From: Roseburia zhanii
GTDB taxonomy: Bacteria > Bacillota > Clostridia > Lachnospirales > Lachnospiraceae
DNA length: 64,000 nt
Reading direction: 5' to 3'
NCBI RefSeq assembly: GCF_014287635.1
Contig: NZ_JACOPH010000004.1
Location: 171,155 to 235,154, forward strand
Every line of letters starts with the position of its first letter. Positions within the stretch are counted from its first letter, which is position 1. The position numbers were made by a program, and so were the translations under genes. Below the pieces are notes generated by a model. That model made no database searches and was not told the DNA's origin. It saw only the letters and a program-made list of their open reading frames with translations. Below are positions 26,622 through 35,791 of the stretch, piece by piece.

Positions 26622-28127
26622 TTACTGATAGGCATAACCGGTTTTTTCTAAAAACTGATAACTGCCTGCAAGATCCTCTCCAAATAATCCTAAAAATAAG
26701 GTATCTGCTTCATAAGTCATGTCTGCATGAAATTCTGTGATCATATGATCCATTCTGCATTTTGCATACTTTTCTTCATGCCGCATACTCTGTTCCATCA
26801 GATCCATTCCACGATATGCGATTTTTTTCGTACTCTGTGTATACAACAGCGCATCTAAATATTCCTGATATGACAGCCCTGACGTTTTATCATCAGCCGG
26901 CATAGTCGCTGCTTCACCTAAATTTGACAACTGTGTTTTCCAGACAGCCGCATCTTTCATCAGAGGAACTTGACCTTTCGCTAGCAGTGTCCTGACATCA
27001 CATACACTTTCTGCATATGCCCATGCCGCTAAGATTCCCTGATGCACCAGCTCGATAATTGCCGGATTTGCAGTTGCTCCTGCCAACGTAGCTGCTAATA
27101 CTTCTGCCTCTGCATTTTTTGCTTTATCCTGCTGCAAATACAGGAAGTTTAGTGTTTCACGCAGTAACAGCAGTTTATTTACTGTTTCTTTCAGATTCTT
27201 TTCATCGCTTTCATTTCCTGCGATCAGATACTCTGTCCCATAGGAAAGGGCTGCGTCCTCTGCCGGCTCTATAAAATTACCAATCTCCGGTTTTAAAAAC
27301 TCCTGCATTAAGATCCGTTCATACCAGCCGCCTTTTCCACTCTTTTTACAGGTGCCTTTTTCACAGTCACGTTTTAACAGACAGTCCTCTAAAGAGATCG
27401 TTTTTGCAGATACAGCCTGTCCATCGGGAACTACCAGTCCTAAGATCCCATCTGCATCTTTCATGGACTGTATGCTTTGAAACGGATCTGTTGTTTCGCT
27501 GCTTTTTTCTGTATTCTCACCTTTTCTTAAGGGACTGCTCTTTTTCTTTTCTTCCTGTACACTTATTTCCGACTCTTTCTTTAAATCTTCTAAAGTCTGC
27601 TTTGCTGTGCTCATAGATGTTTCGGGATCTCCTCCGGTCGTCTGTTTGCTCTGTATCGTATTGACTTTCTCTAAGATCTTCTCTGCTGCTCTTTGACCTA
27701 TCGTTTTTTTCATAATCTTTGCAGTCTGTGACATAAATACCCTGCCATCATCATCTGTGAGCAGTACATAGTCCGTAATCTCTGACTCCGCTTTCTGCAT
27801 ATGATACAGATTGATCCCCTCTTTTTCTGTTACAGATAATACGTTGTATGCTAAAAGTGCATCCATTTCCGCCTCTAGCGCATCGGTATCAAATTCTTCG
27901 CCTAAAAAACTGCCATCTAATAAAAAGAGGTCATACTTTTTTGATAAATACGGCTGATATCCTGCGGCTAAAGATTCTGCCGCTAAATGACTCCATTCTG
28001 CGGCATCCTCTTTGACACCATAAAATCTTGCCGCCTCTGCTAAACTAAAGATTAACGCCGCCGTAACTACAATCGTCAGGCAGAGTGTCACTGTCACAGA
28101 TGCATTTTCTTTTTTTCTGATCTTCAT
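26622..28127 (-). CDS. Tad-locus secreted protein (DUF5702-like)
   Basis: 501 aa. The N-terminus (KENASVTVTLCLTIVVTAALI) is a Tad-type pseudopilin signal with one helix; the remainder is mostly helical and outside the cell, with a Lys/Glu/Ser-rich linker near residues 160-215. KYDLFLLDGSFLGEEFD shortly after the helix is a recognisable element of these Firmicutes TadG-like proteins. The DUF5702 label is from memory of similar loci. Start codon overlaps the stop of the Flp-like gene (ATGA), so the two are coupled. Confidence 0.7.
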   Translation of the reverse strand: MKIRKKENASVTVTLCLTIVVTAALIFSLAEAARFYGVKEDAAEWSHLAAESLAAGYQPYLSKKYDLFLLDGSFLGEEFDTDALEAEMDALLAYNVLSVTEKEGINLYHMQKAESEITDYVLLTDDDGRVFMSQTAKIMKKTIGQRAAEKILEKVNTIQSKQTTGGDPETSMSTAKQTLEDLKKESEISVQEEKKKSSPLRKGENTEKSSETTDPFQSIQSMKDADGILGLVVPDGQAVSAKTISLEDCLLKRDCEKGTCKKSGKGGWYERILMQEFLKPEIGNFIEPAEDAALSYGTEYLIAGNESDEKNLKETVNKLLLLRETLNFLYLQQDKAKNAEAEVLAATLAGATANPAIIELVHQGILAAWAYAESVCDVRTLLAKGQVPLMKDAAVWKTQLSNLGEAATMPADDKTSGLSYQEYLDALLYTQSTKKIAYRGMDLMEQSMRHEEKYAKCRMDHMITEFHADMTYEADTLFLGLFGEDLAGSYQFLEKTGYAYQ

Positions 28128-28294
28128 TCGATCGCCTTTGCCTTTGAAGTAACCGTAGTCATCAGATCTGTAACTAACTTCTGAAGCTGTGTCCGGAATA
28201 TCACAACTGCTCCGATCAAAACGACTAAGATCAATATTACTTCTACAACTCCGTTTGCACTTTCTTCGTTTAAAAATTCTTTAAATCCTCTCAT
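28124..28294 (-). CDS. Flp-like major pilin subunit (Flp1 type)
   Basis: 56 aa, too short for most gene callers: MRGFKEFLNEESANGVVEVI followed by a hydrophobic run LILVVLIGAVVIF and the tail RTQLQKLVTDLMTTVTSKAK. This is the structure of a Flp/TadE-class prepilin in gram-positive Tad loci: short polar leader, Glu near the start of the helix, amphipathic tail. GGAGG lies 6 bases before the ATG and the stop overlaps the next start. Likely the main structural subunit of the fimbria. Confidence 0.8.
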   Translation of the reverse strand: MRGFKEFLNEESANGVVEVILILVVLIGAVVIFRTQLQKLVTDLMTTVTSKAKAIE

Positions 28295-28306
28295 GTTGTT
28301 TCCTCC

Positions 28307-29587
28307 TTATATTCCATAGATTGATAAAAACGCCGGTACGATCACAATGCCCATTACGACCATAAGCATAAGCATCATCGGGATCAGCAGCTTTGTAGAT
28401 GCTTCTTCCCCTAATTTTCTTGCTGTGTTTTTGCGTTCTAAAAATACCCGTTCTGCTTCTTCCTCTAACTTGTCCATCAGATTCCGGTTGCCGATCTTCT
28501 GACCGGAGACCAGCAATGACACTAACTTACGGTATGGCTGCAAATCACAGCGTTTGGCAAACTCCTGATATGCCCGCACCTCACTCATGCCATTTTCCAT
28601 TTCACAGATCATCTGATGTAATGGGACATAGACACCAGAGGGTTCTTCTTTTAAATGTTTCTTACCTGACTGGTGCATCTGGTCAATTTTTCGCAATGCC
28701 CCTGATATCGTCATTCCTGCCCCTAATAAAAGAGATAGTTTTCCGACAAATTCAGGATACTCTAATAACAGCCTGCGTTTTGTCTTCTGTGCCTGTCTGA
28801 TCTTCTGCTCCCGCTCTGTATACACAACTGTCACTGCGGCAAGAATTCCAAATATCAGGATTTCGACCGCTCTTGTCTGTGTCTTTTGTTTCCATATGAT
28901 CTTTTTTCCATCTGCATATTCCGGCAGTGCCACTGTTTTTTGTGTCGGTTCTGCTTCTGCGACCTGTTCTTTGATATCTGCGATCAGCCGCTCTTTTTTA
29001 TTTTTTTGTAACGGTATCACACAAAAAGTAAATTCATAATTTTCTTTCTGTTCTCCACAGCTTAAGACAACAGTAGCTTCGATCTGATGAGGGATTTCTT
29101 TTAATGCTTCCTGATCGATCTTTCCTTCTGAAGAGATAACCGCTCCATCTGAAAACGCCCACTCTGCCTTTACCACTCCATTCTGATAGGATTTCTGTAT
29201 ATGGGGATCATGCCGGATCTCCTCAAGGGATTGATTTCCCCCACAGAATGTCGCATCGATCTCTTTTACGGCTGCTGTAAGATAGGCAGTTTCTTCACTC
29301 GCCCGATACTTCCATTCCGGGATTGAAAGCATCATTTCATATTCAGTTTCGTCCTCCTCCACATAGAAAACGGCTTCTGTTTCTAATTCCCCTTCACCAG
29401 GAGGATTTCTTACAAGCTGTTCCTTCTGCCCGCTGTCCATTCTCCCAGAAAGCCCGGACAAAAATCCTAATACTGCAAAAGCAGCTAAAATGGCATATGC
29501 CTTTTTTATTTTTTGAAAGACCGGATAACGTCTTAACAACAATGCTCCTGCTAAAAGCAGTACACTTACTACACCACATAAAATCAT
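28307..29587 (-). CDS. tadC: TadC-like inner-membrane platform protein with extended N-terminus
   Basis: 426 aa. The last 190 residues are a T2SSF domain (LLLEYPEFVGKLSLLLGAGM, then CDLQPYRKLVSLLVSGQKIG) with two C-terminal membrane helices ending MMLMLMVVMGIVIVPAF. The first 220 residues are unusual: two membrane helices flank an extracytoplasmic beta-rich domain. Normal TadC is about 300 aa, so this domain is extra and may contact the pilus or wall. It follows TadB by 2 bases. Confidence 0.85.
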   Translation of the reverse strand: MILCGVVSVLLLAGALLLRRYPVFQKIKKAYAILAAFAVLGFLSGLSGRMDSGQKEQLVRNPPGEGELETEAVFYVEEDETEYEMMLSIPEWKYRASEETAYLTAAVKEIDATFCGGNQSLEEIRHDPHIQKSYQNGVVKAEWAFSDGAVISSEGKIDQEALKEIPHQIEATVVLSCGEQKENYEFTFCVIPLQKNKKERLIADIKEQVAEAEPTQKTVALPEYADGKKIIWKQKTQTRAVEILIFGILAAVTVVYTEREQKIRQAQKTKRRLLLEYPEFVGKLSLLLGAGMTISGALRKIDQMHQSGKKHLKEEPSGVYVPLHQMICEMENGMSEVRAYQEFAKRCDLQPYRKLVSLLVSGQKIGNRNLMDKLEEEAERVFLERKNTARKLGEEASTKLLIPMMLMLMVVMGIVIVPAFLSIYGI

Positions 29588-29589
29588 AC

Positions 29590-30360
29590 TTAAACCTCAA
29601 CCTCCACGATCTTCTCTCCTAAAAAGAAGGAACATCCATACACGAACAATGCTATCGTCATAATAAAAATACCCATGGCATTTCCGTATAAGACTCCGAT
29701 AAACTCCGGTGATGTCAGCCGTAAAAATCCTAAGATACCAAGCGGTATCACGCACATGATCTTCTGTTCCAGCGCTTTTTCAGACATTACTGTATGGATT
29801 TCTTCTGAAACTTCGATCTTATCGCAGATACGCTCGATCGTTGTTCTGATGATATGGATGAAATCCCCGCCTCCACGCTTTGCATAACAGAAGATCTCTA
29901 CAAAACTGTTAATATCTTCACTTTTACTTTCTTCTGCAAAGTCTTTTAAGATCTGTTCGATTGGTTCCTGTAAGCCGATGCGTCTTTCCATCTGTCCTAG
30001 CTGTATCAACAGGGCACAATCTGCACCATAGAGCATTTTCATTTCCTCTAATCCTTTTAAAAAGGCCTTTTCAATGGAATATCCAGCCATCAGCACGCTG
30101 CTTACCGCATACATATAATCCTTAAATTCCAGATTGATCTGTGCCAGCCGTTTACGATTTCTCTTATGTGTCATATAACGGTTGACAAGCAGATAGATAA
30201 GCGGAAATAATACCATTCCATAGACAGAATCGTAAAACAAAACTGCGACTGCTAAATTGACTGTGGCTGCAATGGCACCTTCTGATATAATCTGCCGTAA
30301 ATTTAAAAGCCTGCCGCCTGCCATTTTTCCCGATGCAGCAATTCCCCCTGTTTTTCCCAT
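29590..30360 (-). CDS. tadB: TadB-like inner-membrane platform protein
   Basis: 256 aa, T2SSF domain: FKDYMYAVSSVLMAGYSIEK is the typical first helix pair, and FVEIFCYAKRGGGDFIHII the conserved second element, with membrane helices at both ends. The frame overlaps the end of tadA by 58 bp; an internal ATG at 30324 would reduce this to 22 bp, but AGAGGGA precedes the first one. Works with TadC as the platform for the TadA motor. Confidence 0.87.
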   Translation of the reverse strand: MGKTGGIAASGKMAGGRLLNLRQIISEGAIAATVNLAVAVLFYDSVYGMVLFPLIYLLVNRYMTHKRNRKRLAQINLEFKDYMYAVSSVLMAGYSIEKAFLKGLEEMKMLYGADCALLIQLGQMERRIGLQEPIEQILKDFAEESKSEDINSFVEIFCYAKRGGGDFIHIIRTTIERICDKIEVSEEIHTVMSEKALEQKIMCVIPLGILGFLRLTSPEFIGVLYGNAMGIFIMTIALFVYGCSFFLGEKIVEVEV

Positions 30361-31511
30361 CTTCCCTCTATCCTTCCGTTTACTTCTTTCGTTTCCACAA
30401 ACTGATACAGTACATTTAATAGGATCTCACCATCTTTCATACCTTCTATCTCTGCGATCTCTAATACTTTTCTGCTCTTATCCCGCAGTCTGCCGAGATG
30501 GATAAAAATATCAATGCCGGAAACGATCTGTCCCCGTATCGCAGCTATCGGAAGTTCCATTCCCATCAGTACCATTGTTTCTAAGCGGTGGATCATGTCA
30601 TAAGTTCCATTGGCATGTCCTGTTCCAAGGCTGCCGGAATGTCCGGTATTGTTTGCACTCAACAGATCGATCGCTTCTGCACCCCTGCACTCCCCGACAA
30701 TGATACGGCTGGGACGCATCCGAAGTGCAGTTCGTATCAGTTCACGGATTCCAATAGAATCCACACCTTCAAACCCTGCTGTCCTTGTTTCTAAACGGAT
30801 GAGATTTGCAATACCATTTAGCTGCAATTCTGCTGAATCTTCAATCGTGATCACACGCTCATCTTTAGGAATATAGCCTGAAAGTGCATTTAAAAAGGTC
30901 GTTTTTCCGGCTCCTGTTCCGCCTGATACAAAGATGTTATATCCTGACTTTACCAGTTTTTCTAAAAAATCTGCCATTTCCTGCGACAGGGAACCATAGG
31001 CTAAGAGTTTTTCCATATTCATAGGTTCTTTTGAAAACTTCCGGATTGAGATACTAGAGCCATCTAAAGACACCGGCTGCAGCACGATATTCACTCTTGA
31101 ACCATCTGCCAACCTTGTATCTACAATCGGAGAGGCTTCATTGACCATACGGTTTCCACCTGCACAAATAGTCTGTATCAGGTCTGAGAGTTCTTCTTCT
31201 TTAGAAAATGTCTTAGGAAACAAATGCAGTTCTCCCTGTTTTTCATAAAAGATCTTATCTGCTCCATTGACTAAGATTTCTGTCACTTCTTCATCATCAA
31301 TAAGTTCCTGTAATATGCCAAACTTCCGAAAAGAGTCGAATAATGCCTTTGCATATGTCTTTCGTTCATCAAAAGACAGCAGACCATTTTTGTCTGTTTT
31401 CTGCAATTCCTCCTCAATCTGTTCCATCAGTTCTGCATCGGAAAGTTCTCTGCTGCTATCCATCTTTTCTAAAACTGTTTCTTTTATCGTAAGATATAAT
31501 TCCCTATCCAT
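30303..31511 (-). CDS. tadA: TadA/CpaF-type secretion ATPase
   Basis: 402 aa motor of the Tad pilus. N-terminal helical domain, then EILVNGADKIFYEKQGEL, Walker A GGTGAGKTTFLNAL (about residue 197), the Asp box ITIEDSAELQL, Walker B RPSRIIVGECRGAEAIDLL and the His box NTGHSGSLGTGHANG. All motifs are intact. Start overlaps tadZ by 8 bp. Directs both extension and retraction of Flp pili in characterised systems. Confidence 0.95.
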   Translation of the reverse strand: MDRELYLTIKETVLEKMDSSRELSDAELMEQIEEELQKTDKNGLLSFDERKTYAKALFDSFRKFGILQELIDDEEVTEILVNGADKIFYEKQGELHLFPKTFSKEEELSDLIQTICAGGNRMVNEASPIVDTRLADGSRVNIVLQPVSLDGSSISIRKFSKEPMNMEKLLAYGSLSQEMADFLEKLVKSGYNIFVSGGTGAGKTTFLNALSGYIPKDERVITIEDSAELQLNGIANLIRLETRTAGFEGVDSIGIRELIRTALRMRPSRIIVGECRGAEAIDLLSANNTGHSGSLGTGHANGTYDMIHRLETMVLMGMELPIAAIRGQIVSGIDIFIHLGRLRDKSRKVLEIAEIEGMKDGEILLNVLYQFVETKEVNGRIEGRWEKQGELLHREKWQAAGF

Positions 31512-32508
31512 CGATCACCGCTCCTCCATATAATGTTCTGCGGATATAGTCACCCATTGTTCCATACAGATCTGCTTCTAAGAGGTTTTCCTCCGCACCT
31601 GCCTGCCGTTCTAACAGATGCAGGCTATGCATTTTTTCTACGGTATCCATGCTTTTCTTTTGCAGATATGTCAAAAATGCATCCATGCGGCAATGGTTGA
31701 GCCGCCCTTCTTTTTTCAGACAGTAAAAATTAGAAAATAATGGGATCAGTTCTGCAAATCCCAAAAAGATCCTGCCAAAATCAACGATCACGACATCATA
31801 GCCACTGTTATTTTTTAAAGCGATAAAAAATTTCTCATATAACGACTGTGAAATTTCTGATAAATGTTCGGGATTTACTGCCGGTGGGATATAATCAAAA
31901 TTCCGACAGGTTTTTAAGATACTATGCAGATACAATGAAAAATCGTAATCTTCATGCATCATGGTATAGAACAGATCACCGATATCGGCTGTTGCTTCTG
32001 TATGAAGCAGTTCATAGAATCCGCTGTTTTCCATCAGATTTACATATAAGACCTTCTGGTCTGCTGCTAAGATCTGTGCCATTGTCATGCTAAAAAGCAT
32101 CTGATCTTCATGCGACACCGGAGAATATATCCCGATCAGTTCTGCCGTATTTAAAAAAACTTCCTTTCCTTCTCTGTTTTCCTGCCAGAGATACGATGCG
32201 ATCTTTGCCGATAATTTCTCTGCTGACTGGTATTTATCCACATGCAGGCAGCCTTGGACCGCATAACCATCTTCCTCTGACAGCAGGATCTTCTTTTCTG
32301 AAAAATCCTGCTCTTTCATCATTTCCCAGAACGGATACGTCATAACGACTGCATCAAACTGTTCTGTCATACGGCTCTTTAAAAAACTGTCTGCATCTGT
32401 AAATGTGTAGATTTTAAAAAAGTTTTCCTTTTTCTGTACAAAGTACCCTTTAAGCTGTTCTAAATACAGCTCCTCCTCATCTAAAAAAGCAATTTTTAAC
32501 TGAATCAT
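31504..32508 (-). CDS. TadZ/CpaE-like localisation protein
   Basis: 334 aa. Residues 1-120 look like a receiver-type fold (KIAFLDEEELYLEQLKGYF) without the full phosphorylation site, and residues 125-330 like a MinD/ParA relative (GIYSPVSHEDQMLFSMTMAQ, YDVVIVDFG, strand and helix pattern). The P-loop Lys and Gly residues are missing, so ATP hydrolysis is doubtful. In Tad systems this subunit sets where the pilus is built. Assigned by position between peptidase and tadA and by this weak fold similarity. Confidence 0.7.
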   Translation of the reverse strand: MIQLKIAFLDEEELYLEQLKGYFVQKKENFFKIYTFTDADSFLKSRMTEQFDAVVMTYPFWEMMKEQDFSEKKILLSEEDGYAVQGCLHVDKYQSAEKLSAKIASYLWQENREGKEVFLNTAELIGIYSPVSHEDQMLFSMTMAQILAADQKVLYVNLMENSGFYELLHTEATADIGDLFYTMMHEDYDFSLYLHSILKTCRNFDYIPPAVNPEHLSEISQSLYEKFFIALKNNSGYDVVIVDFGRIFLGFAELIPLFSNFYCLKKEGRLNHCRMDAFLTYLQKKSMDTVEKMHSLHLLERQAGAEENLLEADLYGTMGDYIRRTLYGGAVIDG

Positions 32509-32532
32509 CTAACACCCCTCTTTCGTATTTTG

Positions 32533-33027
32533 CTAGAAATATAGTGTACAGATGGTACCAAAGAGAACCGGCACAGAAAATGCAAATGAAAACTGCTCCT
32601 CTTTAAAGACCGGCTCATATTGTGTGATCTTCCCTGTCCGTATCGTGTAGAATAGATATAAGATCCCCTGCCGGATACGCTGCCGACGTCTTTTATCTGC
32701 TGCTAAAAATAAAACTGCTCCTGCTCCCGCAGCCAAAAAACTGTATGCCATACACTTTAATAATTCCTGCATTGTAAGAAAACTGCCTATCATGGAAAAT
32801 AATTTAATGTCGCCTGCCCCAAGGACACGCATTTGAAATAAAAGATATAATAGAATAACCGGAATGGACACATTCCGTAGAAAATAATACATACCGCAGA
32901 TCTGATAATTCCTTATCTGAAAAAAGGATCCGATCATAAGACCTGCTGCAATCAGCCTGTTCGATACCTTACCGGACCGAATATCCTGTACTGCTGCAAT
33001 CACAAGACACCCTAACAGCAGTATCAT
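32533..33027 (-). CDS. Prepilin peptidase (A24 family, TadV/CpaA)
   Basis: 164 aa, first gene of the Tad operon. Catalytic Asp residues lie in VQDIRSGKVSN and in the GAGD motif RVLGAGDIKLF. Several hydrophobic helices follow. It is the canonical position for the Flp-processing peptidase. The operon promoter at 33075-33103 lies about 45 bases upstream of the ATG. Confidence 0.88.
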   Translation of the reverse strand: MILLLGCLVIAAVQDIRSGKVSNRLIAAGLMIGSFFQIRNYQICGMYYFLRNVSIPVILLYLLFQMRVLGAGDIKLFSMIGSFLTMQELLKCMAYSFLAAGAGAVLFLAADKRRRQRIRQGILYLFYTIRTGKITQYEPVFKEEQFSFAFSVPVLFGTICTLYF

Positions 33028-33074
33028 ATCTACCCTTCCAATACACCACCTCGCATCTGTTTTTGATGTTTTGC

Positions 33075-33103
33075 ATTATAGAACTCATTTTCTGGTTTGT
33101 CTA
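33075..33103 (-). promoter_or_regulatory. Sigma-A promoter of the Tad pilus operon
   Basis: Minus strand: TAGACA (33098-33103), 17-base spacer, perfect TATAAT (33075-33080). Confidence 0.65.
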
Positions 33104-33139
33104 CTGATTTCTGACAACTTTTTTATTTTTGTGAATTTG

Positions 33140-33412
33140 TCACAATAAATGATAAAACATAATGCCATAAAGAAGCCCTAAGCCCCCTGTACCAAGGCTT
33201 CCGACTGTCAAAACCGTAAATGGATTAATACCAACCGCACCTGCGATCCCCAGCTTTGCAAGGCAAAGATTGACTGCATAAATCCCCATCGTTCCTAAGA
33301 CTGCACGCACAATAAAGTTCAATAAGATCTCCGCATTTTTTCTCAAAAAACCGATCGCAAGCACTAATATACAGATGCCTGCCACGACTAACATTCCTGC
33401 CTTTGTATCCAT
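33140..33412 (-). CDS. bofA: Pro-sigma-K processing inhibitor BofA family protein
   Basis: 90 aa membrane protein with three hydrophobic segments. The C-terminal motif GAVGINPFTVLTVGSLGTGG is characteristic of BofA, which holds the SpoIVFB protease inactive in the forespore membrane. Its presence suggests the host belongs to a sporulating lineage; many Lachnospiraceae keep it without an obvious sigma-K pathway. RBS is weak. AT-rich upstream DNA includes GGTATAT-like motifs that could be a sporulation sigma-factor site, but I cannot fix one. Confidence 0.88.
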   Translation of the reverse strand: MDTKAGMLVVAGICILVLAIGFLRKNAEILLNFIVRAVLGTMGIYAVNLCLAKLGIAGAVGINPFTVLTVGSLGTGGLGLLYGIMFYHLL

Positions 33413-33544
33413 AAATTGATAACCTGTCTGACTGATTTTTATATAAATATATACGCAGAGTTGAAAAATATACCTTTTTTTGTATACTCTTCAAATTTTT
33501 GACTATAATTTAAGTAAACGATAACAGGTGAAAGCGGGGCTAGT

Positions 33545-33796
33545 ATGAATCCAATGTTTAAGAACAGTGTACTTTATGACAAACGCTATGCTGTACTGTT
33601 AGATGATCTAGAAAAAACAAAACACGATTTAGATTCTGCGTATACAAATCTTGCTAATGTGATTGAACCCGATCTGATCGACTGTTATATCTATGAAGTC
33701 CAGTCTGTTCAGATGCGCTATAAGTTTCTCCTTAGCCGTGTAAAACAAATAGAGGATTCTTATGCAAAGAATCCTCTTGAAGTTTCAGGCACCTGA
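33545..33796 (+). CDS. DUF2508 (YaaL-like) protein
   Basis: 83 aa, helical, with LLDDLEKTKHDLDSAYTNLA and the tail YIYEVQSVQMRYKFLLSRVK typical of DUF2508. In Firmicutes this gene sits next to recR or bofA; here it is divergent from bofA, which supports the call. A GCGGGG site lies 6 bases before the ATG. Its last 37 bases overlap the convergent fliS gene and contain the fliS terminator. Function unknown. Confidence 0.8.
   Translation: MNPMFKNSVLYDKRYAVLLDDLEKTKHDLDSAYTNLANVIEPDLIDCYIYEVQSVQMRYKFLLSRVKQIEDSYAKNPLEVSGT
33751..33777 (-). terminator. Terminator of the flagellin-fliS transcript, inside DUF2508 coding sequence
   Basis: AGAGGATTCTT (33751-33761) and AAGAATCCTCT (33767-33777) form a perfect 11-bp stem; the minus strand continues ATTTGTTTTAC. 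The fliS stop codon lies in the hairpin, as do codons of DUF2508. A second dyad GTTTCAGG/CCTGAAAC (about 33783-33800) sits at the DUF2508 stop. Confidence 0.8.
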
Positions 33797-34236
33797 AACG
33801 TTTCTGTTAAATCATTTTTACCGTATGTCATACCGGCATAGACCTGCTGTGTATTCTGCATCAGCGGGAGCGAATGGTCCTGTTTTGAGGCTTCCATGAA
33901 AGCCTCATACAGGTCTTTTAAAACAGCTAGCACATCTTCTAACTCATCTGTACTGTTCTTTACAATGGCTTTTGCCATGGTCTCTTTTGAAAACACATAC
34001 AAAGAATATAAATTCTTTGATACTTCGTATTGAAAATTTAATGCATGGATCAGTTCATCTACTGCACGCTGGGCTTTTCTTAATGCATTTTTAAATCCTT
34101 CATGATCCCCTGCCGCATAACTTTGCTTCGCATCCTCAATATATGCAAATACAATATCATAGATGATCACGATCATACTGCCTTTGTTGCACTGGCTGAT
34201 CCTTCTTGTAAAATCTTTGATCTGTTCCTGCTTCAT
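33760..34236 (-). CDS. fliS: Flagellin chaperone FliS
   Basis: 158 aa cytosolic chaperone that binds the flagellin C-terminus before export. It starts at the ATG giving MKQEQIKDFTRRISQCN (GAGGCGG upstream), 10 bases after flagellin ends. The FliS core is visible in MIVIIYDIVFAYIEDAKQSY and NLYSLYVFSKETMAKAI. A C-terminal extension of about 30 residues past the usual 125-130 (QNTQQVYAGMTYGKND and on) is encoded in the DNA that overlaps DUF2508. Confidence 0.88.
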   Translation of the reverse strand: MKQEQIKDFTRRISQCNKGSMIVIIYDIVFAYIEDAKQSYAAGDHEGFKNALRKAQRAVDELIHALNFQYEVSKNLYSLYVFSKETMAKAIVKNSTDELEDVLAVLKDLYEAFMEASKQDHSLPLMQNTQQVYAGMTYGKNDLTETFQVPETSRGFFA

Positions 34237-34246
34237 AAGCCGCCTC

Positions 34247-35680
34247 TTACTGGAGTAACTGCAATACAGACTGTGGAATGTCATTTGCCTGCGCTAATAC
34301 AGAAGTTCCTGCCTGCTGCAATACTGTATATTTGGTATATTCTGTCATTTCTTTTGCCATATCTACATCACTGATCCTTGAGATCGCATTTGTCATATCC
34401 TCTTCCGATGCATCTAAGCTGCTGACTGCATACTCTAACCGGTTCTGGTAAGCTCCGACTGCGGAACGAACAGAAGTTGTTGTCTTGATCGCTTCATCTA
34501 ATCTTGCGATTGCTCTATCCCCACCATCTACTTTTGTCACATCAACTTCATCTAAGTATAAAGTTTTGCTGGAGATCTCAGGGATTCTGACCTGCATTGT
34601 CTGATGCTCATTTGCACCGATCTGTAAAGTCATTGTACCAATATCGGTTACTTCGATATTAACGTCACCTTTTTTACCTGCATCCAATACAAAATCCATT
34701 TCAAATCCTGCTACATCTGTGATTTTAACTTTGTTGCCATCCATGATAACTGTAGTCTGTGCATCAAAGGACGAGGTAAGATCTGCCTTAACGTCTGCGT
34801 CTGTTCCAACTGTCTGTGTAGCTGCATCTAAACCTAAGAAAGAAGCTAATGCATTGTTGCTGCAACTGATCTGGATCTCAGAAGAAGTTCCATACTGGTT
34901 TGATACAAATGCAAGTGTATCTCCAAAATCAAATGTCTTATCTAACATTTCATAACCGCCACTGGTCGGATAAGTATCATAGTCCTGTGTTGCTGCCGGA
35001 TCGATCACCATTAAGTTCACATCTGCCTTTTCCGCACCAAATCTTAATTTTTCAAATACAGATGCCGCATTTTCACCGGCAGAAATCTCAACTTCATTTC
35101 CATTGATCGTCACTGTTCCTTCCGGAATCGTACCTGCTGTTGTTGTCGTTGGAAGTGCAGACTGTTTTGCCGGCTCATTGACTGTAATCTTATAATTACC
35201 GGTTCCAACACTGTCGGAAACTGCCATTCTCGATGTTCCATCTGCATATACTCTTGTATCTGATGTTCCATCTAATAATTTTTTTGTATTATATTCTGTA
35301 TCTCTTGAAATACGGTCTACTTCTGATACTAACGAATCGATTTCCTTCTGGATTGCTTCCCTGTCCTCTAACTGGTTCGTATCGGTTGCTGCCTGCACAG
35401 ATAATTCTCTCATACGCTGTAACATGCTTGTGATCTCACCTAATGCAGAATCTGCAATCTGTAATACGCTGATACCATTTGAAGCATTTTCAGATGCTTT
35501 TCCTAAACCATCGATCTGAGCCTGCATCTTATTGGAAATTGCCATACCTGCAGGATCATCTTTTGCATGATTGATCTTTAAGCCTGAAGATAAACGTTCC
35601 ATGGAATCTGCAAGACTATTCTCCGTTCTTAGTAATTGTGCATTTGTTATAACTGCCGACATATTGTGATTAACTTTCAT
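34247..35680 (-). CDS. hag: Flagellin
   Basis: 477 aa filament subunit. The N-terminal D0/D1 part MKVNHNMSAVITNAQLLRTE with SSGLKINHAKDDPAGMAIS and the C-terminal part (VGAYQNRLEYAVSSLDASEE and VLAQANDIPQSVLQLL) are well conserved; residues 150-380 form a variable surface domain that differs from short clostridial flagellins. Cluster IV/XIVa flagellins with an N-terminal DDPAGMAIS motif relate to TLR5 recognition, which cannot be judged here. RBS GGAAGG, candidate sigma-28 promoter at 35765-35791, followed by fliS. Confidence 0.96.
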   Translation of the reverse strand: MKVNHNMSAVITNAQLLRTENSLADSMERLSSGLKINHAKDDPAGMAISNKMQAQIDGLGKASENASNGISVLQIADSALGEITSMLQRMRELSVQAATDTNQLEDREAIQKEIDSLVSEVDRISRDTEYNTKKLLDGTSDTRVYADGTSRMAVSDSVGTGNYKITVNEPAKQSALPTTTTAGTIPEGTVTINGNEVEISAGENAASVFEKLRFGAEKADVNLMVIDPAATQDYDTYPTSGGYEMLDKTFDFGDTLAFVSNQYGTSSEIQISCSNNALASFLGLDAATQTVGTDADVKADLTSSFDAQTTVIMDGNKVKITDVAGFEMDFVLDAGKKGDVNIEVTDIGTMTLQIGANEHQTMQVRIPEISSKTLYLDEVDVTKVDGGDRAIARLDEAIKTTTSVRSAVGAYQNRLEYAVSSLDASEEDMTNAISRISDVDMAKEMTEYTKYTVLQQAGTSVLAQANDIPQSVLQLLQ

Positions 35681-35764
35681 ATCATCTTACCTTCCTATTC
35701 TTCCTGCGCATCCATGCAATCTGTTACATCCTTGTATTCTCTACTGTATCTATCTCTGTTTTGT

Positions 35765-35791
35765 ATATCGGTTTAAAATTGAAGTTCCTTA
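35765..35791 (-). promoter_or_regulatory. Candidate sigma-28 (flagellar) promoter of flagellin
   Basis: Minus strand: TAAGGAAC (35784-35791), 11-base spacer, ACCGATAT (35765-35772), against the consensus TAAAGTTT-N11-GCCGATAA. The -10 box matches 6 of 8 positions, the -35 only in part. It overlaps the last codons of the FliK-like gene. Confidence 0.5.
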
